From NCBI GenBank assembly GCA_003512585.1, contig DOQE01000136.1:1-12766 (forward strand): 12,766 nt of DNA, in the 5' to 3' direction. The stretch is from Bacillota bacterium (GTDB lineage Bacteria; Bacillota_I; Bacilli_A; RFN20; CAG-826). The notes beneath the pieces are model-generated. The model worked only from the letters and a program-made list of their open reading frames with translations, ran no database searches and was not told where the DNA came from. Below, piece after piece: positions 6,844 to 12,766 of the stretch. Both the position numbers and the translations under genes were made by a program. How positions within the stretch are numbered: the stretch's first letter is position 1; each line of letters begins with the position of its first letter.

Positions 6844-9069
6844 ATGAAAAAATTAGCAATTTGTGCAATATCTGGAACCCTAGCCTTAACGGGTCTAGTT
6901 ATTGCGGGGGGGGGTTCTAAAAATAGTCCTTTAGAGACCCTTGGCGAGAACGCCAATCTTGAAATTAGCGGAGACTTGATTTCTTCTTCTACTACGGAGA
7001 AGATTTTTGAAGTGTCTACTAATCTTGGAAATAAGATAAGGCTTGCCCATTCTTCTACTTCAAATGGAAAGATTTTAAAAGAACATGGCTATATTTATAA
7101 TGTCGATGCCATCACTGGTTTAAAATCCATTACCGTTGCTTTCGAAGGTGAGCTTAAGCTAACTACTTGGTACGATGATATCTTAAATGGGCAAAGCGTT
7201 AACCTTATTAATAATGAAACATCTAAATTAAGTGGTTCTGATTGTGCTTGGTTTAGGATTGAGGCTCTTAAGGAAACTAGAATCGATTCAATTGGGGTTG
7301 AATATACTTGCGATGCCAAAGATGGATCTTTTGCCTATACTAGCTTTGATGATTTAGGCAATCTAGATAGAGAAGGTGCTAAAAATAAGAACGTAACCGT
7401 TTCTTTAGGCGAAAGAAACTTTGAACAATTTGAGTATGCTTATGATGGCGTCGAAGCGAATAAATATAATCAAAAGGCTTTTGTCTTGGGGAATACTAAA
7501 TTAAATAAATATAATGCTAGCGTCCCTAATGTCGGCGAATACAAATTTACTTTCCTAAATGGAATAATTAAGGGCGGGGCGGATGTAAAAAATCCTGACA
7601 ATACAAACAATTCCCATGTCTTTATGTTGCTACCTAACCATTCCGATGTCGTTTTTGAAAACGTTATATTTGATTCTACCGTATCTTTCCATAACGAATT
7701 TTATACCAATACTTGGCCTTATTTGAATTCTTTGACTTTTAAAAATTGTACCTTCAATGGGGGAATATTTGACTTCCCAGCCAAGGAATTGACTATTACT
7801 GATTGTACTTTCAACAAGTATATTAATGATAATGGCCAAAATGATTCCAATCCAATTTGGGTAAGGTCAGGGGCAGGACAAAAAGGTGAGGTAAGCTTAA
7901 ATAAGGTTACTTTTACTAACAATACCGTCAATGCCTATAGACCGGTTAAATTTGAAAGATTGGGCATTAATAATAATCATTTCGAACTTACTTTCTTAGA
8001 TAATACCTTTAACATGTCTACTTTCAATGATACCGATTTAAAAAATTATGGTATTTATCTAGATAGCGGAGTTACTTATCATTCCTTTACCTTAATTGAT
8101 GATGGCAACGTTATAAATGGTGGGAATGGGGATAAAGTTTATGCTTTCAATGGCGTTGTTGATGGAAACTTCCCAACAAAAATGGGGACTAAAATATTAG
8201 ATAGAAACGGGAATGAAAAAGTTATCGTTGGCGGCAAATGGAAATCAATAGAAGAAGCTAAGTTATGCTCTTCTATAGATGAAGTCGCTACCGATACGAA
8301 TATAAATGTTTCTAGTAGCGGAACGGCTATTGATGCGATTAAATCTTCTTTTACTGGTGATAATGCCACAAAACAATCTACCACGATAAGCTTACCTTCC
8401 GGCAACTTCAGCTTAAAAGATGAAACTGATAGGCCTTCTTTAAAGGATAAAACAGTTGTTTTTATTGGCAGTGGAGTCAATTCGACAACTTATTTAGCCA
8501 ATAAGAGTGCAACTGGTACAGAAAAAGGATCCGATTATAGCTTTGATGGAGCAAAACTAGTGGTTTTTAAAGATATGAAGATTTCTTTAGGAACTGCCAA
8601 TTATAATGGTTTCGTTCGTCCACAAAATCTAGTTTTCGATAATTGCCTTATTGAGGGCATGGGTCATTATTGGGGAGATAAGACCACTTTCAATAATTGC
8701 AAATTCTCCCTTTCTGGGGCTGACTATAATATATATTTATATTCCGGCGTTGATTTTACTTTCAAAAACTGCGAATTCAATTCTCCAACAAATAGATTCA
8801 TGAACGCTTATAGAGAAGAAACTTCAACCGAGCCCATTAAAGTAAATATTACTAATTGCAAGTTTATCGGTGCGGAAGATACTGCTTCTGCTCCAAATGC
8901 AAAACCGGTAGTTAATATCAAAAAGTACATTAATCCTATTTGGCAAATAACCATTAAAAATTCTTCTTTAGAAGGTGCTTTGAATAAAGAAAAAGGCTTC
9001 TATCAAGCGGAAGAAGGCTCTAAAGGCTTTGTTTCTATTGATGGAAATGTCGTTTGGGAAGCTGAATAA
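6844..9069 (+). CDS. Secreted parallel beta-helix (pectate-lyase-like) surface protein with poly-G tract
   Basis: This 741-residue protein has a Sec signal peptide: Lys2-Lys3, then a hydrophobic core to about residue 20, then AGGGSKN. There is no lipobox cysteine at the cleavage region, no LPXTG and no C-terminal membrane segment, so it is probably released or held non-covalently. Residues about 35-156 form an all-beta, carbohydrate-binding-like domain. Two beta-helix blocks follow (about 186-440 and 480-735), built from repeated strands of the type LTFKNCTFNGG, LTITDCTFNKY, VTFTNNTVN, TTFNNCKFSL, FTFKNCEFNS and VNITNCKFIG, with stacked Asn/Cys/Phe positions typical of right-handed parallel beta-helices. 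No catalytic residues for a lyase can be assigned; adhesin or glycan-binding roles fit equally. Codons 21-24 contain nine consecutive G (6906-6914), in frame as given. The gene is monocistronic, bounded by a promoter and a strong terminator. Confidence 0.8.
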   Translation: MKKLAICAISGTLALTGLVIAGGGSKNSPLETLGENANLEISGDLISSSTTEKIFEVSTNLGNKIRLAHSSTSNGKILKEHGYIYNVDAITGLKSITVAFEGELKLTTWYDDILNGQSVNLINNETSKLSGSDCAWFRIEALKETRIDSIGVEYTCDAKDGSFAYTSFDDLGNLDREGAKNKNVTVSLGERNFEQFEYAYDGVEANKYNQKAFVLGNTKLNKYNASVPNVGEYKFTFLNGIIKGGADVKNPDNTNNSHVFMLLPNHSDVVFENVIFDSTVSFHNEFYTNTWPYLNSLTFKNCTFNGGIFDFPAKELTITDCTFNKYINDNGQNDSNPIWVRSGAGQKGEVSLNKVTFTNNTVNAYRPVKFERLGINNNHFELTFLDNTFNMSTFNDTDLKNYGIYLDSGVTYHSFTLIDDGNVINGGNGDKVYAFNGVVDGNFPTKMGTKILDRNGNEKVIVGGKWKSIEEAKLCSSIDEVATDTNINVSSSGTAIDAIKSSFTGDNATKQSTTISLPSGNFSLKDETDRPSLKDKTVVFIGSGVNSTTYLANKSATGTEKGSDYSFDGAKLVVFKDMKISLGTANYNGFVRPQNLVFDNCLIEGMGHYWGDKTTFNNCKFSLSGADYNIYLYSGVDFTFKNCEFNSPTNRFMNAYREETSTEPIKVNITNCKFIGAEDTASAPNAKPVVNIKKYINPIWQITIKNSSLEGALNKEKGFYQAEEGSKGFVSIDGNVVWEAE
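6906..6914 (+). repeat. Homopolymeric G(9) tract in signal-peptide codons
   Basis: There are nine consecutive G in otherwise AT-rich DNA, spanning codons 21-24 of the beta-helix gene. With eight G the frame reads into TAG at once after a few codons (AGGVLKIVL then stop). With ten G it stops at TAA after two codons (GF then stop). Only lengths differing by three keep the frame open. Confidence 0.9.
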
Positions 9070-9096
9070 TTATATTCCTAAAATTGCTTTTGGATT

Positions 9097-9130
9097 AACC
9101 CTGCTTTCATAATAGGCAGGGTTTTTCTTT
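9097..9130 (+). terminator. Rho-independent terminator of the beta-helix gene
   Basis: AACCCTGC at 9097-9104 pairs perfectly with GCAGGGTT at 9116-9123 (8 bp, 11-nt loop), followed by T5 C T3. The minus strand lacks a T-tract after the same stem, so it acts mainly on the plus-strand gene. Confidence 0.9.
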
Positions 9131-9143
9131 ACGTCTATTAAAA

Positions 9144-9416
9144 CTAATCCATCAAAAAAATCTTATATTCATTATGTTTTTGAAAGAATGAAACGGCATA
9201 AGAACAAGTGGGTTTTATCCTTAAGGAGTTTTCTTTTACAAACTGAATTACTTCTAGAATTAATTTAGAGGCTATGCCTTGCCCTCGATAGTTTGAGTTT
9301 ACGTAAGTATGGTCGATTGAAATATTTTTCTCGTCTAGATAAGAAAAGTCTATCTCTCCGATTGAAATATTTTCATTCATCAATAAAATTTTATTTCTTT
9401 CTTTTTTAAACTCCAT
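9144..9416 (-). CDS. Small GNAT acetyltransferase (YjdJ/PF14542-like)
   Basis: This 90-residue protein has the compact single-domain form of the Acetyltransf_CG group (PF14542), which is about 80-95 residues long. DHTYV at 35-39 is the characteristic H-T-x-V strand. RGQGIAS at 44-50 is the acetyl-CoA pyrophosphate-binding loop. PTCSYA at 69-74 holds the conserved cysteine found in these small enzymes, and HNEYK near the end matches the usual hpey. The substrate is unknown. ATG at 9416 has a good SD, GGAGGT, eight bases upstream on the minus strand. Its stop is TAG, immediately backed by TAA one codon later. It converges on the beta-helix gene and is divergent from the 9684 gene. Confidence 0.88.
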   Translation of the reverse strand: MEFKKERNKILLMNENISIGEIDFSYLDEKNISIDHTYVNSNYRGQGIASKLILEVIQFVKENSLRIKPTCSYAVSFFQKHNEYKIFLMD

Positions 9417-9615
9417 TCTTAATTACCTCCAAATATATATTGTCATAAAATTAAGGATAAATCTTCGAATTTGCTATATTGAAATATAATCTTAGTCAAA
9501 GTCTATTATTTTTTAGAAGCCATTTGGAATTAAAATCATTTTATCTATTTTGAACAATAAGTGACTATTTAAATACTCCATTTTTAATAATTGGTATTAA
9601 TATATATTTAATGAG

Positions 9616-9676
9616 GTATTATAGCCTAGAAAGGAGAAGTTATTCAGTCATCAAACTAGGCTTAACTGAATAATAC
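9616..9676 (+). promoter_or_regulatory. Structured leader with three interlocked inverted repeats
   Basis: There are three perfect inverted repeats in 61 bp. GTATTAT (9616-9622) pairs with ATAATAC (9670-9676). AGCCTAG (9623-9629) pairs with CTAGGCT (9656-9662). TTATTCAGT (9640-9648) pairs with ACTGAATAA (9665-9673). The first two are nested; the third crosses them and shares 9670-9673 with the first, so the folds are mutually exclusive or form a pseudoknot. The only SD, AAGGAG at 9631-9636, lies 47 nt before ATG 9684 and is inside the loop of the nested fold. When the third hairpin forms, the effective SD-to-ATG distance falls to about 13 nt. TATTAT at 9617-9622 also resembles a -10 box; if used, the transcript would begin near 9629 and only the third hairpin would be in the RNA. 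Confidence 0.6.
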
Positions 9677-9683
9677 GAATTAT

Positions 9684-10148
9684 ATGAACGAAGAAAAAAT
9701 TATTGAGGGCGAAGTGGTTTCCGAACAGAAAAAAGAAGAAAAGAAAGGCGGATTTAAAGCCTTTTGGGAAAAGACAAAGAAAAACGTTTCCGATTCTATG
9801 CTAGAAGCAAAGATCAGGAATCATTATGAAGAGAATTCAACAAAGGCATCGCTATATTCGCCAAAGGAAAGCTTGCTATTAGGCAATTGTAGCGATAAAT
9901 ACGGTAGCTTTGAAAACGATACTTTTTCCTATTGGGAAAGCAATAAAGAAGAAGAACCTGTAATTGGAAGCATTTTAAAAATAAAAGATTCTTATTATCA
10001 AATTAAATCTTTTGAAAAGGAAACTATCAAAACTGCGTATGATGGAATTGAATACACTAGAGATGGTTTTAAATTGTTTCTAAATAATTCCCCAAAAGAA
10101 GTCAAAGTCGTTAAGGCCGATAAGAAGTATTTCTTATTAGAAGAATAA
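9684..10148 (+). CDS. Uncharacterised small cytoplasmic protein
   Basis: This 154-residue protein matches no family I recognise. It begins with a highly charged stretch (residues 1-22, Glu/Lys rich), followed by a likely amphipathic helix (about 24-50, FKAFWEKTKKNVSDSM). The remainder, about 55-152, is probably beta-rich, with alternating hydrophobics such as IGSILKIKDSYYQIKSF and VKVVKADKKYFLL. It has no signal peptide or membrane span. An in-frame stop at 9663-9665 fixes the start at ATG 9684, or a CTG at 9666. No SD lies directly before the ATG; the nearest, AAGGAG at 9631-9636, is across a 9-bp hairpin (see the leader). The gene ends in TAA directly abutting the stop codon of the minus-strand gene, so the two converge with no spacer. 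The base composition matches its neighbours. Confidence 0.7.
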   Translation: MNEEKIIEGEVVSEQKKEEKKGGFKAFWEKTKKNVSDSMLEAKIRNHYEENSTKASLYSPKESLLLGNCSDKYGSFENDTFSYWESNKEEEPVIGSILKIKDSYYQIKSFEKETIKTAYDGIEYTRDGFKLFLNNSPKEVKVVKADKKYFLLEE

Positions 10149-10556
10149 TCATTCAGAATAGGAGTCTTTTAAAATCCTATTGAATTCAACTATTGAATTT
10201 TTATCTTTTAGGTTAAATCCATATGGCTTGAATTCGCCAGAAATTAAGCTTTCTAAAATTGGCAAATATTCGTTTATATCAAGCTCTATTTCTTCCTTTC
10301 TATCAAATAGAAATATTGGAAACAAACGTAAATAAGCTATAGTCGATTTTTCGCTTTGCTTTTTTAGCCAGGGTATGTCAGAAAAAATATCTTTTAAAGT
10401 AATTCCCTTATAAAACAAAAGAAGACATATTTCATTTTCTAAAATATCTTTATTCGATATTTCAATTCTGTATCCATTTTGTTCTAAAATCGATTTGAAT
10501 TCGTTGGCCTTTTCTTTGTTTTTGTTTATGTAGGCAATTTGTAATTTCTTTTCCAT
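10149..10556 (-). CDS. Uncharacterised 135-residue protein, alpha/beta fold
   Basis: No family is recognised with confidence. The pattern is alpha/beta: strand LQIAYI (5-10), helix KEKANEFKSILEQNG (14-28), strand YRIEIS (29-34), strand EICLLLFYKG (42-51), a segment with PWLKKQSEK (62-70), then LRLFPIFLFD (76-85), followed by a helical C-terminus including SGEFKPYGF. This order is loosely like a TIR or flavodoxin-like fold, but the sequence lacks an obvious catalytic glutamate of TIR NADases, so no activity is claimed. It has no signal peptide or membrane span. ATG 10556 has no SD. A TATAAT read on the minus strand (10600 to 10595) could serve as -10, giving a leader of about 30 nt. The TGA stop abuts the TAA of the convergent gene. 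Confidence 0.6.
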   Translation of the reverse strand: MEKKLQIAYINKNKEKANEFKSILEQNGYRIEISNKDILENEICLLLFYKGITLKDIFSDIPWLKKQSEKSTIAYLRLFPIFLFDRKEEIELDINEYLPILESLISGEFKPYGFNLKDKNSIVEFNRILKDSYSE

Positions 10557-10605
10557 AATTTTTAATGTTTCTAATTAATTGATTTTATTAGAAAATTATA
10601 GTTTT

Positions 10606-10635
10606 TTCACCATTTTAGATTAAAATAGCTATAAT
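10606..10635 (+). promoter_or_regulatory. Promoter of the FAD oxidoreductase gene
   Basis: TTCACC (10606-10611) and a perfect TATAAT (10630-10635) are separated by 18 bp. The start would be near 10642, with a leader of about 46 nt. A minus-strand TATAAT at 10600-10595 for the divergent gene lies directly alongside, so the two promoters may influence one another. Confidence 0.6.
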
Positions 10636-10687
10636 ATTTTTGCCAAAATTAAAGAAAAAGGAACTGAAAGGAGTTTTTTAATTCATT

Positions 10688-12049
10688 ATGGCTGATAAAA
10701 ATAGAAGAATTTGCATTGTTGGTGGTGGTCCGGCTGGACAAACCGTTGCCATGAACCTTGAGAAAAAAGGGTATGACAACTATGTAATTTATGAAAAGCT
10801 TGATCGCGTCGGCGGAAAAGCTTTCTCACCAAAAATGAAAATGGGCCCAAATATGGAAGAAGAAAGAACCATTGAAATGGGTGCCGTTATGGGTTGCGAT
10901 ACATATTTTGCCGTTGCCGAAGCAGAAAAGTTCGGCGGAACAACCCACTTAGATGGTCCGGCAATGGGAAGAAAATTCATGACCGTTGACGGGAAGGAAG
11001 TAAAAAGAACTCTTTGCCAAAAGCTAAACATGCTTCTTAAGCTCAACAAAATGAGCAAATTGCTTAATAAAAAGTATTACGGATATGATGTCAATGGCCA
11101 TAGAGGCGTTGCCAAAGGCGAATACGATGGACCATTGCCAACTACCCCTGAATTAAAGGTAATCAAAGGCAAGAATGAAAACCTTAAGGAATTAGCAATG
11201 CCTTTCTCAGAATTCTTAAAGAAGAATAATTGCGAAGCAGCCGCTCCAGTTTGGAAAGGTCCATTTACTTCTTTTGGATATGGCTATTTTGACGAGATTC
11301 CTGCCGCATATGTTGTTAAATATCTAGATGCTTTTACTGTTAGGCAATTTCTCTCCGTTGGCAAACTTTGGACTTGGAAAGATGGGACCCAATCAATTTG
11401 GGAAGGTGTTAATTCTCATTTAAAGCACCCAGCTATTCTTAATAGCGAAGTTAGCAAAATCGAAAGAAAAGAAAACAAAGTCTATGTCACGATAAATGGC
11501 AAAGACATTGAAGAATTCGACGACATCATCATTTGTACCCCGCTTGAATTATTCCTAAATTATGGGGATCCAAATGAAAAGGAAAAAGAATTGTTCTCAA
11601 AAATTGTCCACAAAGAATATTTCACCATGGCCGTCCGCCCAGAAAAAGATCCTGACATTTCTTATTATTTCTTTGATAATATGACTCCGGAAACTAGAGG
11701 CCATTTAATGGTTTTCTACCATCGTTGGCCAGGGGTTATCAATCAACCGGTTGTAACTTTTACTTTACGAAATCACGAAGGATGTGAAGATGTCCCGTTT
11801 GAACAAGCAAAGGAAACTACGCTAAAAGATATGGAGATTGCAGGTTTGAAAGTAAAGTCTACCGAAAGAATTGATGATTGGTATTACTTCCCGCACGTTT
11901 CTAGCAAAGATTATGCCGATGGATGGTATGATAAAGTCGAAGCCATGCAAGGAGTCAACCATACTTACTATGCTGGCGAAGTCATGGCTTTTGGAGACAT
12001 GGAAGAAACAGCTGAATATGCAAGGGAACTTGTAAATCGTTATTTCTAA
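10688..12049 (+). CDS. FAD-dependent oxidoreductase (amine-oxidase / Rossmann type)
   Basis: At 453 residues this is the usual length for flavin monoamine-oxidase-like enzymes. The N-terminal dinucleotide-binding fold has GGGPAG at 12-17 (Gly12, Gly14, Gly17 of GxGxxG). Glu36 at the end of the second strand should bind the FAD ribose, and RVGGK at 40-44 is the conserved RxGG extension. The C-terminal segment YYAGEVMAFGDMEETAEYA (about 427-445) is the second FAD-contacting motif. No membrane span is visible, so it is cytoplasmic. The substrate cannot be told from the sequence; related proteins oxidise amines, act as protoporphyrinogen oxidases or hydrate fatty acids. ATG 10688 is preceded by AAAGGAG at 10667-10673, a rather long 14-base spacing. 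The gene is monocistronic, with its own promoter and terminator. The adjacent feo operon may be coincidental. Confidence 0.85.
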   Translation: MADKNRRICIVGGGPAGQTVAMNLEKKGYDNYVIYEKLDRVGGKAFSPKMKMGPNMEEERTIEMGAVMGCDTYFAVAEAEKFGGTTHLDGPAMGRKFMTVDGKEVKRTLCQKLNMLLKLNKMSKLLNKKYYGYDVNGHRGVAKGEYDGPLPTTPELKVIKGKNENLKELAMPFSEFLKKNNCEAAAPVWKGPFTSFGYGYFDEIPAAYVVKYLDAFTVRQFLSVGKLWTWKDGTQSIWEGVNSHLKHPAILNSEVSKIERKENKVYVTINGKDIEEFDDIIICTPLELFLNYGDPNEKEKELFSKIVHKEYFTMAVRPEKDPDISYYFFDNMTPETRGHLMVFYHRWPGVINQPVVTFTLRNHEGCEDVPFEQAKETTLKDMEIAGLKVKSTERIDDWYYFPHVSSKDYADGWYDKVEAMQGVNHTYYAGEVMAFGDMEETAEYARELVNRYF

Positions 12050-12068
12050 TATATTTTAAAGCAAAATT

Positions 12069-12098
12069 AGCCTCGTTAATTCGGGGCTTTTTTCTTTT
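12069..12098 (+). terminator. Rho-independent terminator of the FAD oxidoreductase gene
   Basis: AGCCTCG at 12069-12075 pairs with CGGGGCT at 12082-12088 (7 bp, one G-U pair, 6-nt loop), followed by a six-base T-run, C and four T. Confidence 0.88.
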
Positions 12099-12122
12099 AT
12101 AAACATAAGTTAACAAAATGTA

Positions 12123-12150
12123 TTGACTATTAAGTTAATCTTACTATACT
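12123..12150 (+). promoter_or_regulatory. Promoter of the feo operon with DtxR-like dyad in the spacer
   Basis: TTGACT (12123-12128) and TATACT (12145-12150) are 16 bp apart, each 5/6 to sigma-A consensus. The spacer 12130-12144 reads TTAAGTTAATCTTAC, a dyad with TAAG/CTTA arms that resembles the DtxR/IdeR-family box TTAGGTTAGCCTAAC at 11 of 15 positions. A second TAAGTTAA half-site lies 25 bp upstream at 12106-12113. An iron-responsive repressor bound there would block polymerase. The operator call is inference. Confidence 0.6.
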
Positions 12151-12175
12151 TTATATTTGTTAAAGGAGGCTAACA

Positions 12176-12397
12176 ATGCCACTACCGTTTGCACCAATAG
12201 GAAAACAATTAAGAATTGTTAAGATAAGGGGAGAAGAGAAAAACAACAAACATCTAGCTGCCCTTGGACTAGTTCCCGGTGAATCTATTTTGCTAATGTC
12301 AGAACAAAATGGCGCCGTGGTCATAAACGTTAAAGAGTCTCGTCTAGGCCTTGATAGGGCTGTTTCGATGGGAATTGAAGTGGTAGTAACAGCATGA
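12176..12397 (+). CDS. feoA: FeoA family protein, first copy
   Basis: This 73-residue protein is an SH3-like FeoA domain, the usual length for a stand-alone FeoA. It is a cytoplasmic accessory of the Fe(II) transporter FeoB. Typical features are the KQLRIVKIRG opening strand, the GEEKNNKHLAALGLVPGESILL core (the LxxLGLvpGe motif), GAVVINVKESRLGLDRAVSMGIEVVV closing strands (the R-aLgr-A-kI-V pattern). ATG 12176 has a strong SD, AAAGGAGG, six bases upstream. It overlaps the next gene by ATGA (4 bp), indicating translational coupling. It is the first gene of the feo operon. Confidence 0.92.
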   Translation: MPLPFAPIGKQLRIVKIRGEEKNNKHLAALGLVPGESILLMSEQNGAVVINVKESRLGLDRAVSMGIEVVVTA

Positions 12398-12654
12398 ATA
12401 ACGAATCTAATAACGCTAGCTTAAATAATAGACTTAGCGATGCTCTAATTGGTTCGACTGTTTATGTCGAGTCCGTTTTGGGCGAAGGAAGAGTGAAAAG
12501 AAGACTCTTCGATATGGGCATCACGCCGGGTGCCGAAATTTATGTTCGCAAGAAGGCACCTTTGGGCGATCCTATTGAGGTTACTATAAGGAATTACGAA
12601 CTTACTTTAAGAAAAACCGAAGCGGAAGCCGTTGTTGTAAGGAGTGGGAAATAA
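12394..12654 (+). CDS. feoA: FeoA family protein, second copy
   Basis: This 86-residue protein is a second FeoA domain, distinct from the first: a 16-residue polar N-terminus precedes the domain, then GSTVYVESVLG, RVKRRLFDMGITPGAEIYVRKKAPLGDP (the RLxdMGitpG motif and the P-GDPIEV turn) and YELTLRKTEAEAVVV. The DMGITPG core is closer to canonical FeoA than the first copy. The start overlaps the previous stop by 4 bp (ATGA), and the stop overlaps the feoB start by one base (TAATG). Tandem FeoA genes before feoB are known in Bacillota; the division of labour between copies is not clear. Confidence 0.93.
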   Translation: MNNESNNASLNNRLSDALIGSTVYVESVLGEGRVKRRLFDMGITPGAEIYVRKKAPLGDPIEVTIRNYELTLRKTEAEAVVVRSGK

Positions 12655-12766
12655 TGATTAACGCAGCATTACTTGGCAATCCTAACTGTGGTAAGACCAC
12701 ATTATTTAATGCCTTGACTGGTTCTACTGCCTATACAGGTAACTGGCCTGGAGTTACTGTTGAAAA
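12654..12766 (+). CDS. feoB: FeoB ferrous iron transporter, N-terminal fragment (cut by window edge)
   Basis: Only the first 37 codons are present. They include the G1/P-loop GNPNCGKTTLFNALTG (residues 8-23) and the family signature TGNWPGVTVE just after, which together identify the GTPase domain of FeoB, the inner-membrane Fe(II) transporter. The membrane part lies beyond the window. ATG 12654 overlaps the feoA stop by one base, with AAGGAG at 12639-12644 as SD, 9 bases upstream. There is no frame defect in the visible part. Confidence 0.95.
   Translation, partial: MINAALLGNPNCGKTTLFNALTGSTAYTGNWPGVTVE

Noticed and set aside
6844..6920. Lipoprotein signal in the beta-helix protein
   Set aside because: The only N-terminal cysteine is residue 7, in LAIC, too close to the start and with isoleucine at -1; the expected lipobox cysteine after AG is absent.
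8139..8480. Minus-strand open frame of 113 codons inside the beta-helix gene
   Set aside because: It is antisense to repeated beta-strand codons, with no recognisable protein and no promoter or SD.
9623..9673. Known small pseudoknot riboswitch (preQ1 or SAM-II type)
   Set aside because: The helix order is H-type-like, but the loop sequences match none of the consensus features I know for these classes, and the 2-nt third loop is too short to span a 7-bp stem comfortably.
1..12766. CRISPR array, insertion sequence or integron
   Set aside because: No regularly spaced repeats, no terminal inverted repeats flanking a transposase, and no integrase gene are visible.

Overview
The window is AT-rich bacterial DNA. 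Gene density is moderate, the genes have canonical Shine-Dalgarno (SD) sites and U-tailed hairpin terminators, and the code is standard: TGA ends the DegV-family gene and the first feoA, and tryptophan is TGG. The proteins seen (DegV-family lipid binder, DegV-adjacent GNAT, FeoA/FeoA/FeoB, a large secreted parallel beta-helix protein) and the base composition suggest a low-GC Bacillota, possibly a gut-associated Erysipelotrichia/RF39-like lineage related to Mollicutes. This placement is an inference. Code-4 mycoplasmas are excluded by the TGA stops.

Layout. Positions 1-1131 hold no intact gene; about 207-905 is a decayed DUF3800-family gene with several stops and frameshifts. Positions 1132-3168 are a two-gene operon (DegV family, then a GNAT-like protein). 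A tRNA-Pro(UGG) lies at 3284-3361, followed by about 870 bp of gene-poor, apparently decayed DNA with a tRNA T-arm-like fragment. At 4236-5270 (minus) is a tyrosine-phosphatase-like protein with a beta-sandwich N-terminal domain. Divergently, 5408-6616 is a cupin / phosphomannose-isomerase-like gene split by one in-frame amber codon, closed by a terminator. At 6844-9069 is a secreted 741-residue beta-helix protein whose signal-peptide codons contain a run of nine G. At 9144-9416 (minus) is a small GNAT. At 9684-10148 is an unknown protein preceded by an unusual leader of three mutually interfering inverted repeats. It converges stop-to-stop with an unknown minus-strand gene (10149-10556). A FAD-dependent oxidoreductase (10688-12049) follows from a divergent promoter region. 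The window ends in an iron-uptake operon feoA-feoA-feoB, with feoB cut by the window edge.

The genes mostly form separate small units and do not make one pathway. The feo operon is the clearest functional module: cytoplasmic FeoA partners for the Fe(II) transporter FeoB, driven by a good sigma-A promoter whose spacer carries a DtxR-like dyad.

The most notable signals are the poly-G tract, where gain or loss of one G would give an immediate stop, a plausible phase-variation switch of a surface or secreted protein, and the interlocked-repeat leader at 9616-9676, where an SD is separated from the start codon by a 9-bp hairpin that competes with another fold. The single amber codon in the cupin gene is also worth checking.
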